Positions 53,285 to 62,212 of a stretch of 64,000 nucleotides of DNA are shown here, piece by piece. This stretch comes from Chromatiaceae bacterium. Lineage in GTDB: Bacteria > Pseudomonadota > Gammaproteobacteria > Chromatiales > Chromatiaceae. Both the position numbers and the translations under genes were made by a program. Below the pieces are notes generated by a model that had not been told where the DNA came from, searched no databases, and worked only from the letters and a program-made list of their open reading frames with translations. Each line of letters opens with the position of its first letter. The stretch's first letter is position 1. The stretch spans positions 124,001 through 188,000 of the forward strand of contig JACKMX010000005.1 of assembly GCA_024235175.1 (NCBI GenBank), in the 5' to 3' direction.

Positions 53285-54337
53285 TCAATCCTGCCTGCTG
53301 AACAGAAAATGCCCGTTGCCGTAGATCTCTCCTTCGCAAGGGGCGAAAAGCACTACCTTGCAAAGTACGAAATAGTCATTCCAGTAACGAATATCATCCA
53401 CTGATATTACCTTCGGGTAGAGCCGGTCTATATTCAGCCAAAAACGCTGATGCCAAGCCTCCAGCGTACGCCAGTAGTTCAGCCCGTTGAGGTACCAATG
53501 CCTGTCCAGACAGAAAAAATCGGTTTGTTCTTTGATGATACCCACCGGCCAGATGTGTCCTCCCGGAAAAAACCGGCCAATAAGCGTGTTTCTCGAGTCG
53601 TGGTATTGGGGAAAGACGGGATTGGACACAATCAGGTGCAGAAAAGCCTTTCCCAGTGGCTTCAGTAGGCTGTGTATACGCTGAAATGCCGCATACAGAT
53701 TGTTGACGTGTTCAAACGCACCAATTGCCGTAACAAGATCGTATTCACCTGCACCCAATATATCCAGTGGGACATCGCCAAAGTCACCTTCGATCAGACG
53801 CAGACTGCTCTTGTATAGAGGATGGGAGGGATTGCCGATGCAGCGCCGAATAAATTCGGCCTGAACCCTGCTTGGCGTGATACTGGTGATCTCCAGTGCC
53901 GGAAAGTGTTCTGACAGGTATGTTTCAAGTGGCCCGAAACCGCAACCAATATTGAAAATCCGCTCGTCCCCCCGAATGCCTGCACGCTTGCAAATCAGAT
54001 CGAACTTGGCGCTTTCTGCTGCCTCCAGTGTGGCGTCTGACTGCAGAATCTGTGCCGGCTCCTCGCCATAGTATGCCATGGTGTAAGCCATGAAGCGGCT
54101 GTCCAGAAAAGCCTGGAACAGCGCAAAGTCGGAATCGAAGTGCTGCTCCATCAACGCTGTCGTCTCGTCCCACATGGGGCCTTCCCTGGTGGGAATAGCT
54201 GATTTGGAGAGTGGTCTTTTGACGAGGCGCTGATACTCCCGCGTGAAATAACGGGTCAGTCTTTCTTCATATAGCCGGAGTTCATCTGAACCGTATGAAA
54301 ATATACCCGTCTGTTGCAGGTGATTTTCCAAATTCAT
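53285..54337 (-). CDS. Cyclopropane-fatty-acid-synthase-like SAM methyltransferase
   Basis: 350 residues. Class I SAM-binding motif FNIGCGFGPLETYLSEHF near residue 135, followed by ITSITPSRVQAEFIRRCI and FEHVNN, which is CFA-synthase order. Similarity is partial: the usual CFA pattern CGWGG is CGFGP and the N-terminal region differs. Could methylate an acyl chain or another lipid-derived substrate. Located between the ACP/KAS pair and the RpfC-like genes. Confidence 0.8.
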   Translation of the reverse strand: MNLENHLQQTGIFSYGSDELRLYEERLTRYFTREYQRLVKRPLSKSAIPTREGPMWDETTALMEQHFDSDFALFQAFLDSRFMAYTMAYYGEEPAQILQSDATLEAAESAKFDLICKRAGIRGDERIFNIGCGFGPLETYLSEHFPALEITSITPSRVQAEFIRRCIGNPSHPLYKSSLRLIEGDFGDVPLDILGAGEYDLVTAIGAFEHVNNLYAAFQRIHSLLKPLGKAFLHLIVSNPVFPQYHDSRNTLIGRFFPGGHIWPVGIIKEQTDFFCLDRHWYLNGLNYWRTLEAWHQRFWLNIDRLYPKVISVDDIRYWNDYFVLCKVVLFAPCEGEIYGNGHFLFSRQD

Positions 54338-54374
54338 AGGTGCTTAACTGTCGTGTGCCGCACGCAATGCGGTT

Positions 54375-56309
54375 TCAGTCGCGTAAGCTATCGGATTCCG
54401 AGGGATTCTGCCCCAACAGATAGGCGTGTAGTTCATTGTTCGAAATTCGGCAGCATTCGGTGATCTCCTGCAGCAGGGCTGCAGCAGATTCACTGAATTC
54501 TTTGTCGGACAGTCTGGAGGCGGCCGTACCAAGCTGGTATAGCTTCAACGCCCCCAAGCTCCCAGCTGCATCCTTGACTGCGTGCCCAAGATCGCGGAAC
54601 CGGTTTGGATCGACATCATCTGTTGCTTCTTTCATTTGCGTGAGAATGCGCCGGTTATCGCGATTGAAGCTGTCGATAAGATCGGAAAGAAAACGGATTC
54701 CGCCGCCCAATCTTTCGATCTCAAGCAGCCTGTTGGTATCGAGTACACCACCCTTCTTGGAGCCGCCGCCGGCACGGGCTGTTGAGCGGAGAGAGCCTAT
54801 AGAAAAAGTGGATCCCGTCTCCTGTCTGCCACTTTCGCGTAACACCCTGGTGACCGTTTCAAGAAACCTCCTGGAATCGGCGTTCTGATTGAGCGTTGCA
54901 TTGATACCGGCATCGGTACATCTTTTCAGCAACTCTTTACTGGGTTCTTCGACAAGCAGAATAAAAGGTACCCACTGTTTGTCGACACGGGTAAAGCGGT
55001 AGAGTTTGAAAGCTTCGAGTCCGGTTATCTCCCTGAGATCCAGAGAAACGATGGCGATATCAAAACGGTGACTGTCGAGGGCATCAAGCACTCTCGCACC
55101 GTTGTTAACCATAAACACACGATGACCTGCTCGCTGCAAAATTGATCTGATGCGCTGCCTTACACTGAAACTCCTATCTGCCACCAGGATACTGAGCGGC
55201 TGATCACTGACCTCGCTCGTATAACGGTCTATCAATCTGACAACCCGCCCGCCGGACTCGGGCTGTGTATAAGTGTTATGCAGCGCGTTGAAAAGGAATG
55301 TCCTGTTCAATGGTGTCGAGAGCAGTTTTGTAAAACCGGCATTCAACAGCCGGTCTCCCTGCAGTCCGTGATTTCCGGGTCCCACATGAATGAGATAAAG
55401 GCTCTGCAACATTGGTTCAGATCTAAGCGCACTGGAGAACTGAGTCGCGTCCATACCCAGACGGCCTTGATCCACAATTACCGTGTGATAAGGATTTCCA
55501 TTTATTGAGGCTGCCACCAGCTCATGAAAGGCTTGCGCTGCACTGGCAATATGAGTCGACTGAGCGCCCCACAGGGCCAGCTGACTCTGAATGCCATGCC
55601 GGTCTTCCATATCATTGGAGAGTAAAAGAATCTTTTTTCCGGACAAGCTGACGGGATCTGTCTCATGTTTGACTGGATGGGTCGCGTCTTTGTCGGAAGC
55701 CTCGATTGTGACTGGATTGTTGCCAACGGCTTCCGTTGCTTGACGGGGTGTTCGGTCGACTTGGCCGATGCTTCTCAGATAGACCGGCAGAAGCACTACG
55801 AAACTTAGAAATACTAAGCCAGAAGCGATGTTTGTCTGCCAGAAATCACTGATCAGGAACAGGGAACAGAAACCTAAAAATGAGGCGGCCGCAGCTGGTA
55901 GGATGAATTGCATCCCAAATCTTTTCGTATAGTCGAAAATAATCCAGCTGTATGCGATACAGAGGGGAAAAAGAAATCTATCCCCAAGATAAAGCACAGT
56001 TGTAAGGGCTGAAATATCGAAGACGAGGCTGATGTAGCGTCGCCACAAGGTCTCTTCCGGTCTTCGTGCAACCGATATCAGCAACATCAGTGGCACCAGA
56101 AATAGAAGTGTGACAGTTGAAGCGACCAGGCTTACAGAGGGTGCTGTTGCTAAATTCCAGAATGCCAGCAGTACTGATATGGAAAGCAGCGGAGCGCCGA
56201 TAGCCAATCGAACGAACGCCTGACGATGCTCGTTTCGGTCATGGACGGATGGAGTTGGCTCGGTGTCACCGTCTTTGCTGATCCTGTCACTCATGGGTGG
56301 GCTTTCCAT
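54375..56309 (-). CDS. Kinase-less RpfC paralogue with pseudo-receivers and HPt
   Basis: 644 residues. The N-terminal membrane region (about 28-190) is homologous to that of the adjacent RpfC (shared DISxxxxxx...DFWQxNIxxGxxxLxxxVLLPxY pattern). HisKA and HATPase are missing; instead there is a linker, two receiver-like domains, and an HPt-like domain. The second receiver has IVSLDLRE where the aspartate should be (RpfC: IVDMQMPE) and LNQNAD for LTKP, so it cannot be phosphorylated normally. HPt keeps its His (GHAVKDAA). The start may be ATG 56309 or 56294. Xanthomonas RpfH is a smaller sensor-only homologue. Confidence 0.8.
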   Translation of the reverse strand: MESPPMSDRISKDGDTEPTPSVHDRNEHRQAFVRLAIGAPLLSISVLLAFWNLATAPSVSLVASTVTLLFLVPLMLLISVARRPEETLWRRYISLVFDISALTTVLYLGDRFLFPLCIAYSWIIFDYTKRFGMQFILPAAAASFLGFCSLFLISDFWQTNIASGLVFLSFVVLLPVYLRSIGQVDRTPRQATEAVGNNPVTIEASDKDATHPVKHETDPVSLSGKKILLLSNDMEDRHGIQSQLALWGAQSTHIASAAQAFHELVAASINGNPYHTVIVDQGRLGMDATQFSSALRSEPMLQSLYLIHVGPGNHGLQGDRLLNAGFTKLLSTPLNRTFLFNALHNTYTQPESGGRVVRLIDRYTSEVSDQPLSILVADRSFSVRQRIRSILQRAGHRVFMVNNGARVLDALDSHRFDIAIVSLDLREITGLEAFKLYRFTRVDKQWVPFILLVEEPSKELLKRCTDAGINATLNQNADSRRFLETVTRVLRESGRQETGSTFSIGSLRSTARAGGGSKKGGVLDTNRLLEIERLGGGIRFLSDLIDSFNRDNRRILTQMKEATDDVDPNRFRDLGHAVKDAAGSLGALKLYQLGTAASRLSDKEFSESAAALLQEITECCRISNNELHAYLLGQNPSESDSLRD

Positions 56310-56320
56310 TGCTGATCCAA

Positions 56321-57379
56321 TCAGATGCTGACGGACTCTACACGGTCGGCAAACTGGTGTTTAATTGCCGTGATTCTTTCAAGTTGATTAAAAAAAGCAT
56401 CAATGCAGTCCGGATCAAAATGGCGGGCTCGCTGTTCCTGCATATAATTCAGTGTTCTCTCCGTAGTCCAGGCGATTTTGTAGGGACGTTCAGACATCAG
56501 GGCATCGAAAACGTCTGCCACAGCGGCCACTCTGGCTTCGACAGGTGTCTTATCCCCTATGAGACCGTTCGGATAACCCTTTCCGTCATATCGTTCGTGA
56601 TGCCCCAGCGCTATTACCGCACCAGATTTCAGGAAACATGAGGGGCTGTCCCGCAAAATATCGTAGCCGATACGCGTGTGGATCTGCATGGCATTCCACT
56701 CTTGCCGGGTCAATTTCCCCCTTTTCAATAAGATTTGGTCAGGAACCCCGATTTTACCGATATCGTGCATTGGTGCCGCATGACGAATTACATTACAGGT
56801 ATCTTCGTCCAGACCTAGCTCCTGAGCTATGACAAACGCATACTCTGCCATGCGGATGACATGATTTCCCGTCTCTTCGTCCCGGTATTCTCCTGCTTTG
56901 GCAAGCCGCAGCAGGGTCTCTTTTTCGCGTAACTGCAATTCGTGGGTTTTTGTATAGACTTCCTGCTCCAGCCAGCGTGCGCGGTCCTTGATAATCTGTT
57001 GTTGCTGACGCAGTTGCAGCAGATTCTTGCAGCGCGCTCGACACTCATGGTGGTCGATGGGTTTGGAAAGAAAGTCGGTGGCACCGGCTTCCAGAGCGCG
57101 GTAGCGGACCGACTTGTCATCGACGCAGGTGATAATGACGATCGGTACGTCCATACAGGCGGGAATCTGGCGTATCCACTGGGTAAACTCGACGCCATCC
57201 ATCACCGGCATTTTAAAGTCGGTAATGATCAGATCATGACGATTTTGCTTCGCCCATCCGAGCGCCTTGACCGGATCGGAAAAACTCTGGACGTTGATAT
57301 CCTTGTCGATGGAGCGAATCAACTCCTCAAGGATCATCCTGCTGATCGATTGATCGTCAAGGACTAAGACTGTGGACAT
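56321..57379 (-). CDS. rpfG: RpfG-like response regulator with HD-GYP domain
   Basis: 352 residues. Receiver 1-120 with Asp54 (ITDFKMP) and Lys106 (LSKPID); HD-GYP phosphodiesterase domain with HD at 205-206 (MHDIGKIG) and GYP at 268-270 (HERYDGKGYP). Predicted to degrade c-di-GMP when phosphorylated by RpfC. 11-26 bp before the pseudo-RpfC gene on the same strand. Confidence 0.9.
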   Translation of the reverse strand: MSTVLVLDDQSISRMILEELIRSIDKDINVQSFSDPVKALGWAKQNRHDLIITDFKMPVMDGVEFTQWIRQIPACMDVPIVIITCVDDKSVRYRALEAGATDFLSKPIDHHECRARCKNLLQLRQQQQIIKDRARWLEQEVYTKTHELQLREKETLLRLAKAGEYRDEETGNHVIRMAEYAFVIAQELGLDEDTCNVIRHAAPMHDIGKIGVPDQILLKRGKLTRQEWNAMQIHTRIGYDILRDSPSCFLKSGAVIALGHHERYDGKGYPNGLIGDKTPVEARVAAVADVFDALMSERPYKIAWTTERTLNYMQEQRARHFDPDCIDAFFNQLERITAIKHQFADRVESVSI

Positions 57380-57542
57380 GAGAGAGATCCCGGCCTGATA
57401 GTCTATTAATCAGCTATCCGAATTTTATTTCCGAATAACCGCCTATTTCTGAATACTGCCACTTTGTACTTTAAGGTTTAGTCTAAATCATGTAAAAACA
57501 TAAAGATAGCGAGTTTATATCCTAAAATAAGCGCTAAACTGC

Positions 57543-58340
57543 TCAGACTTCTCTTAGCAGGTTTTGTACCAGTTTACGAACTGCTTCCGGGCGGAAGGGC
57601 TTGTCACAGACCGCGGACACGCCGGCTTTCTGCACTGCGGCCAGGCGTTGGTTGTTCGATTCACTGGTTACCATCATTACCGGTACAGAAGCCTGTGGAC
57701 TGTCTTTTCTTATATAATCCAATAGTTCGCCGCCATTCATGTGCGGCATATTGTAGTCAGTGACAATAAGATCGAAAAACCGTTCCCCGATCAGTTTCGC
57801 CGCATCTGCACCGTTTTCAGCTTCTGTGAATCTTTCCAACCCCATACCTTCAAGAGATCTCCTGATGAATTTTCTGGATAAGGCACTGTCATCCACGATC
57901 AGGATCTCCAGATTTTCCACTTCAGGTTCATCTATATTCAGTTGCTCCGGATCCAGGTGGTCGAGTGTGGTTTTCAGTGCTATTTTCAGCTCTTGCTGAG
58001 TGCAGGGCTTTGGTAGTATGGCGATGGCACCGGCCTGCCGGATAGGGTCCAGATAGCGGAACCGGGTCTCGCTTGAGATCAGCAGAAAGGGCAGGTCCTG
58101 CAGGTGCTGGTCGTTGCGCATGGTTTCCAGCAGTTCTGTCCCTGACATGTCCGGAAGATAGAGTGAGCTAATGACAAGATCAGGCTTACGTACCAGCATG
58201 GCATTCAGCGCCACCGTTCCTGTTGATACGACTTCGATTTTGTTGACACCGAGGTTGTTAAGATAGTTGCGGATGATCTTCTGCTGTGTGCTCGAAGGTT
58301 CGGTGAGAATAACGATCAGTTCTCCAAGCTTGATTGCCAT
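57543..58340 (-). CDS. Tandem receiver protein (first receiver degenerate)
   Basis: 265 residues, two CheY-like domains. Receiver 1 (about 6-125) has Ser59 in place of the phosphoacceptor Asp (LVISSLYLPD) and only Glu14 of the acidic pair; Lys111 remains. Receiver 2 (about 143-262) is canonical: Asp150-Asp151, Asp195 (TDYNMP), Lys247 (CDKPF). No output domain. Probably a relay or phosphate sink of the Rpf cluster, to which it is adjacent; 163 bp before rpfG. Confidence 0.85.
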   Translation of the reverse strand: MAIKLGELIVILTEPSSTQQKIIRNYLNNLGVNKIEVVSTGTVALNAMLVRKPDLVISSLYLPDMSGTELLETMRNDQHLQDLPFLLISSETRFRYLDPIRQAGAIAILPKPCTQQELKIALKTTLDHLDPEQLNIDEPEVENLEILIVDDSALSRKFIRRSLEGMGLERFTEAENGADAAKLIGERFFDLIVTDYNMPHMNGGELLDYIRKDSPQASVPVMMVTSESNNQRLAAVQKAGVSAVCDKPFRPEAVRKLVQNLLREV

Positions 58341-58550
58341 TCATTTGGCCCGGGAAGGTGAGTTGGCCCGAATGGGACGCCAACTTGGTTGAGATTGTTC
58401 CAATAATAGCGGCCCTTGTTTGTTGAACTTTAAAGCATATGTAAGGAAAAGAACCCGCAACAAGGGGTTTGGGCAGTGGTATCAGTCACGCACCGTTTCA
58501 TCAGAAATCACGCCACTGCGGAAAATAGAAAACAGTCGGACAGGCTGATT

Positions 58551-59168
58551 TCAAAGTGTTATTTTGCGCTCACTCGCGTCACAAAATGCCTGGCGAAACT
58601 GTTGATAATCGTTGACAACGGGATACTGGGGAAACTCATCGATGACGTTTTGGGGTGGTCTGAAAAGGATGCCACAGTCTGCTTCCGCAAGCATACTCGT
58701 GTCATTGTAAGAGTCTCCGGCTGCGATGATCCGATAATTCAGGCTGTGAAGCGCCTTGACTGATGCACGTTTCGGATCCTTCTGGCGCAGGTGGTAATCC
58801 CGGACGGCTCCTGATTCATCGACACTTAGTTTATGGCAGAACAGAGTAGGATGACCGAGTTGACGCATCAGCGGGGCGGCGAATTCATAGAAGGTATCGG
58901 ATAGAATAATCACCTGGAAGCGTTCACGCAGCCAATCCAGGAACTCCCTGGCGCCTTCCAATGGACCCATGCCGTCGATTACTTCTTGTATGTCACGCAA
59001 CCCGAGGCTGTGTTCATCGAGAATTCGAAGCCGTTGTTTCATTAAAACATCGTAATCCGGAATATCCCGGGTAGTGGCCCGTAACTCATCGATGCCCGTC
59101 CGCTTGGCGAAGTTAATCCATATTTCGGGAATGAGCACTCCTTCCAGGTCAAGGCATGCGATCTCCAA
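58551..59168 (-). CDS. thrH: ThrH-type phosphoserine phosphatase/homoserine phosphotransferase
   Basis: HAD-superfamily enzyme, 205 residues. Nucleophile motif CLDLEGVLIPE, motif II LSDTF, and acidic GDSYNDTSML. ThrH of Pseudomonas dephosphorylates phosphoserine and transfers phosphate to homoserine. Start TTG 59168 has a strong GAGGAGA ribosome-binding site 8 nt upstream; no ATG exists before the conserved first motif. Downstream of tRNA-Glu on the same strand. Confidence 0.9.
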   Translation of the reverse strand: MEIACLDLEGVLIPEIWINFAKRTGIDELRATTRDIPDYDVLMKQRLRILDEHSLGLRDIQEVIDGMGPLEGAREFLDWLRERFQVIILSDTFYEFAAPLMRQLGHPTLFCHKLSVDESGAVRDYHLRQKDPKRASVKALHSLNYRIIAAGDSYNDTSMLAEADCGILFRPPQNVIDEFPQYPVVNDYQQFRQAFCDASERKITL

Positions 59169-59206
59169 CAGAATTCTCCTCGGAAACGAAGGTGGGCCGT
59201 ATGATT

Positions 59207-59282
59207 TGGTACTCCCTAGGGGAATCGAACCCCTGTTACCGGCGTGAGAGGCCAGCGTCCTGGACCGCTAGACGAAGGGAGC
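59207..59282 (-). tRNA. tRNA-Glu (anticodon CTC)
   Basis: 76 nt including encoded CCA. Acceptor gctccct pairs with agggagt, T-arm aggggttcgattcccct, anticodon stem ctggc/gccgg with loop ctctcac giving anticodon CTC. A minor Glu isoacceptor, decoding GAG. Single tRNA between thrH and pcnB. Confidence 0.9.
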
Positions 59283-59420
59283 GTCTCTTTGCGAGGAGGT
59301 GTATTATACGCAAGCTCACGGCGGTCTCAAGTGTGGCCGGGGGTTTTTTAGTTTTAAAGTCGGGTACTTCCTTTAACAAGACCCTTCAGTTACCGAAAGC
59401 AGCTATAAGGAAAAGAAGAG

Positions 59421-60719
59421 ATCGTAACTCCTAATATCATCCCACGCTCCGGGCACAATATTTCCCGTGCCAACATCAGCGAAAATGCCATTAAGGTTCT
59501 ATATCGGTTGCACAGCGCCGGCTATCAGGCTCATCTGGTCGGTGGTGGTGTGCGCGACCTGCTGCTTGGGCATGAGCCCAAGGATTTCGATGTCGCCACG
59601 AATGCCAGTCCTGAAGAGGTAAAGGCTGTGTTTCGAAACTGCCGTCTGATCGGCCGCAGGTTTCGTTTGGCGCATGTGCATTTTGGGCACGAAATCATAG
59701 AAGTAGCCACTTTCCGGGGTATGCAGGAGGATTCAGCTCCCGCAGTTAGGGACAGCGACAACGGTATGCTTGTGCGCGACAATGTCTACGGCACCATTGA
59801 AGAGGATGCGCTGCGACGGGATTTCACGGTAAATGCCCTCTACTACAACATCGAAGATTTCTCGGTTATCGATTATACAGGCGGACTTGAAGATCTTGAA
59901 AAAGGCCTGTTACGGCTGCTGGGAGATCCTGCAACAAGGTATCGGGAAGATCCTGTCAGAATGTTGAGAGCGATACGGTTTGCGGCCAAACTGGGATTTC
60001 GCATTGATCCGGCATGCGAAACCCCGATATTGAAGCAGGGCGCTTTGTTGAGAAGTGTACCGGCCGCCCGGCTGTTCGAGGAGGTACTTAAACTTTTTAT
60101 GAGCGGAACCGCCGTCCAGGCGTTCGAAAAGCTCCGCCACTACAATCTTTTTTCCGAACTGTTTCCTGAGACTGATGAGTGCCTGACCCACGAAGAGCAC
60201 GATTTCCCAATTACGTTTGTGGTGCGTGGGCTGCACAATACAGATTTGCGTATACGGGAGGGAAAGCCAGTGACGCCAGCCTTCCTGTTTGCGGTGTTAT
60301 TGTGGGAGCCGGTGCGTCGAACTACCCAGCTATTGGTGGAATCGGGAGAGCCTCCCGCGCTTGCCATTCAGCAAGCCGGAGCTGAGGTGATTTCAAGACA
60401 GATAGCGCAGACCTCCATTCCGAGACGCTTCAGTATGCCGATGCGGGAGATTTGGCAGTTGCAGCACAGATTCGAGCAGCGTGGAGCTAGAAGAGCGAAA
60501 CGACTGATGGTGCATCCCCGTTTTCGCGCTGCCTACGATTTTCTGGTGCTTCGAGCCGATGCAGGGGAGGCGGATTTGGAGCTGGCGCAGTGGTGGACCC
60601 AGATTCAGGAGGCGCAGCCGGAAGTCCAGAATCGGATGTTCAATAAAGAGGGAGTGGCTGCGGGCAGACGTCGGCGGCGCCGACGGCGCAGCCGACCTGC
60701 CGAGCCCGAGGAGTCGTGA
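59421..60719 (+). CDS. pcnB: Poly(A) polymerase I
   Basis: Adds poly(A) tails that promote RNA decay. 432 residues. Conserved sequence begins well before the first ATG/TTG candidates: IIPRSGHNISRANISENAIKVLYRL is in frame from 59436. An ATC at 59421 lies 9 nt after aagga; a stop sits at 59406-59408, so there is no standard start codon. E. coli pcnB is known to use AUU. Catalytic GVRDLLLGHEPKDFDVAT; Arg-rich C-terminus. Overlaps folK (GTGA). Confidence 0.9.
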   Translation: MVTPNIIPRSGHNISRANISENAIKVLYRLHSAGYQAHLVGGGVRDLLLGHEPKDFDVATNASPEEVKAVFRNCRLIGRRFRLAHVHFGHEIIEVATFRGMQEDSAPAVRDSDNGMLVRDNVYGTIEEDALRRDFTVNALYYNIEDFSVIDYTGGLEDLEKGLLRLLGDPATRYREDPVRMLRAIRFAAKLGFRIDPACETPILKQGALLRSVPAARLFEEVLKLFMSGTAVQAFEKLRHYNLFSELFPETDECLTHEEHDFPITFVVRGLHNTDLRIREGKPVTPAFLFAVLLWEPVRRTTQLLVESGEPPALAIQQAGAEVISRQIAQTSIPRRFSMPMREIWQLQHRFEQRGARRAKRLMVHPRFRAAYDFLVLRADAGEADLELAQWWTQIQEAQPEVQNRMFNKEGVAAGRRRRRRRRSRPAEPEES

Positions 60720-61264
60720 GTAGAACTGTTGCAGCTGACACCGGCCGCTATCCGGTTGATGCTTTTTTGGGTATCGGCAGTAATCTTGAGCAGCCATCAC
60801 AACAGATAAGACGGGCTTTTACTGCGCTGCAGGCGCTGCCTGAGTCGAGGGATGTCCGCTGCTCGCCACTCTATCGCAGTCCACCAATGGGACCCCAGCA
60901 TCAGCCGGATTATGTCAACGCAGTGGTCAGCATGGTCACCCGGCTGCCCCCCGACCGGCTGTTGCGGGAGATGCAGACGATCGAACAGGCACAGGGGCGC
61001 GTACGTGGCGTACGTTGGGGTGCACGGACATTGGATATAGATCTACTGGTATATGGTGACCTGATATTGAACACACCAGATCTCCAGATTCCGCATCCGG
61101 GAATTGCACAACGTGCTTTCGTGCTTTATCCACTGTTCGATCTTGCACCCCGTTTAGTCATTCCAGGTCTGGGAGCCCTGTCCGAGCTGGTCGGAGCTGT
61201 TGACGCCCAGGGGTTGGATATGATTGGGCGCCTTGTTGATTTCGGAAAAAAAGGGTCCATATAA
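60716..61264 (+). CDS. folK: HPPK, 6-hydroxymethyl-dihydropterin pyrophosphokinase
   Basis: Folate biosynthesis kinase, 182 residues. YRSPPMGPQHQPDYVNAVV, RVRGVRWGARTLDIDLL and IPHPGIAQRAFVLYPL signatures. GTG 60716 overlaps the pcnB stop. Followed by panB after about 150 bp, the conserved pcnB-folK-panB-panC order. Confidence 0.96.
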   Translation: MSRTVAADTGRYPVDAFLGIGSNLEQPSQQIRRAFTALQALPESRDVRCSPLYRSPPMGPQHQPDYVNAVVSMVTRLPPDRLLREMQTIEQAQGRVRGVRWGARTLDIDLLVYGDLILNTPDLQIPHPGIAQRAFVLYPLFDLAPRLVIPGLGALSELVGAVDAQGLDMIGRLVDFGKKGSI

Positions 61265-61414
61265 ATAACAGACGGGTTGCATTAAAAGGATTTAATAACG
61301 ACGCGTTTTCGGGTTATAGTGCGGCGCACAAAGTGTTTCTGTCACTGCATACTGGAACATTCCTCTCATGCAACAACACCGGCTGTTCGAAGCCAACTAT
61401 CAACGGGGAAAAAT

Positions 61415-62212
61415 ATGTCTCATACAACGATTGCCACGCTGATGCAGATGAAATCAGATGGTGAGAAAATTACCATGCTCACCAGTTACGATGCCAGTTT
61501 CACCCGTGTACTTGAAGAGGCTGGTGTGGACTCGATTCTGGTGGGTGACTCCTTGGGTATGGTGATTCAGGGGCAGGAGAGTACGCTGCCGGTGAGTGTG
61601 GATGAGATGGTTTACCACACCCGTTGTGTGGCCCGCGGCAGGCGTGATGCACTGCTCATTGCGGATATGCCCTTTATGAGCTACAGCTCGGCGGATCAGG
61701 CTTTGAGCAACGCCGGACGGTTGATGAAGGATGGAGGAGCTCATATGGTTAAACTGGAAGGAGGCGCTTCGCAATTGGAAACAGTGAGGCAGCTTACGTT
61801 GAATGGTATTCCAGTGTGTGCACATCTGGGTCTGCAGCCGCAGTCTGTTCACAAACTGGGCGGTTATCGCGTGCAGGGAAGGGATGACGAGTCAGCCAGG
61901 GAGATCAAGGAGGATGCGATGGCACTGGAGGCTGCTGGCGCACAGATGCTGGTACTGGAGTGTGTGCCAAAGGGACTTGCTGCTGAGATAAGCCGGATCC
62001 TGGCAATACCGGTTATCGGAATAGGTGCCGGGGTCGATTGCGACGGACAGGTACTGGTGGTTTATGACATGCTCGGGATCACATCGGGCAGACGGCCTCG
62101 TTTCGTTAAGAATTTCATGCCAGAGGCTGGCTCAGTTCCGGCAGCGGTGTCTGCGTACGTCCAGGCGGTCAAGACCAAAAGCTTTCCGGCAGAAGAGCAT
62201 AGTTTTCAATGA
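61415..62212 (+). CDS. panB: Ketopantoate hydroxymethyltransferase
   Basis: Pantothenate synthesis, 265 residues from ATG 61415 (GGGGA upstream); an in-frame extension to 61319 lacks homology. LTSYDASFTRVLEEAGVDSILVGDSLGMVIQG, GGAHMVKLEGG and GIGAGVDCDGQVLVVYDMLG are typical. Overlaps panC by 4 bp (ATGA). Confidence 0.97.
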   Translation: MSHTTIATLMQMKSDGEKITMLTSYDASFTRVLEEAGVDSILVGDSLGMVIQGQESTLPVSVDEMVYHTRCVARGRRDALLIADMPFMSYSSADQALSNAGRLMKDGGAHMVKLEGGASQLETVRQLTLNGIPVCAHLGLQPQSVHKLGGYRVQGRDDESAREIKEDAMALEAAGAQMLVLECVPKGLAAEISRILAIPVIGIGAGVDCDGQVLVVYDMLGITSGRRPRFVKNFMPEAGSVPAAVSAYVQAVKTKSFPAEEHSFQ

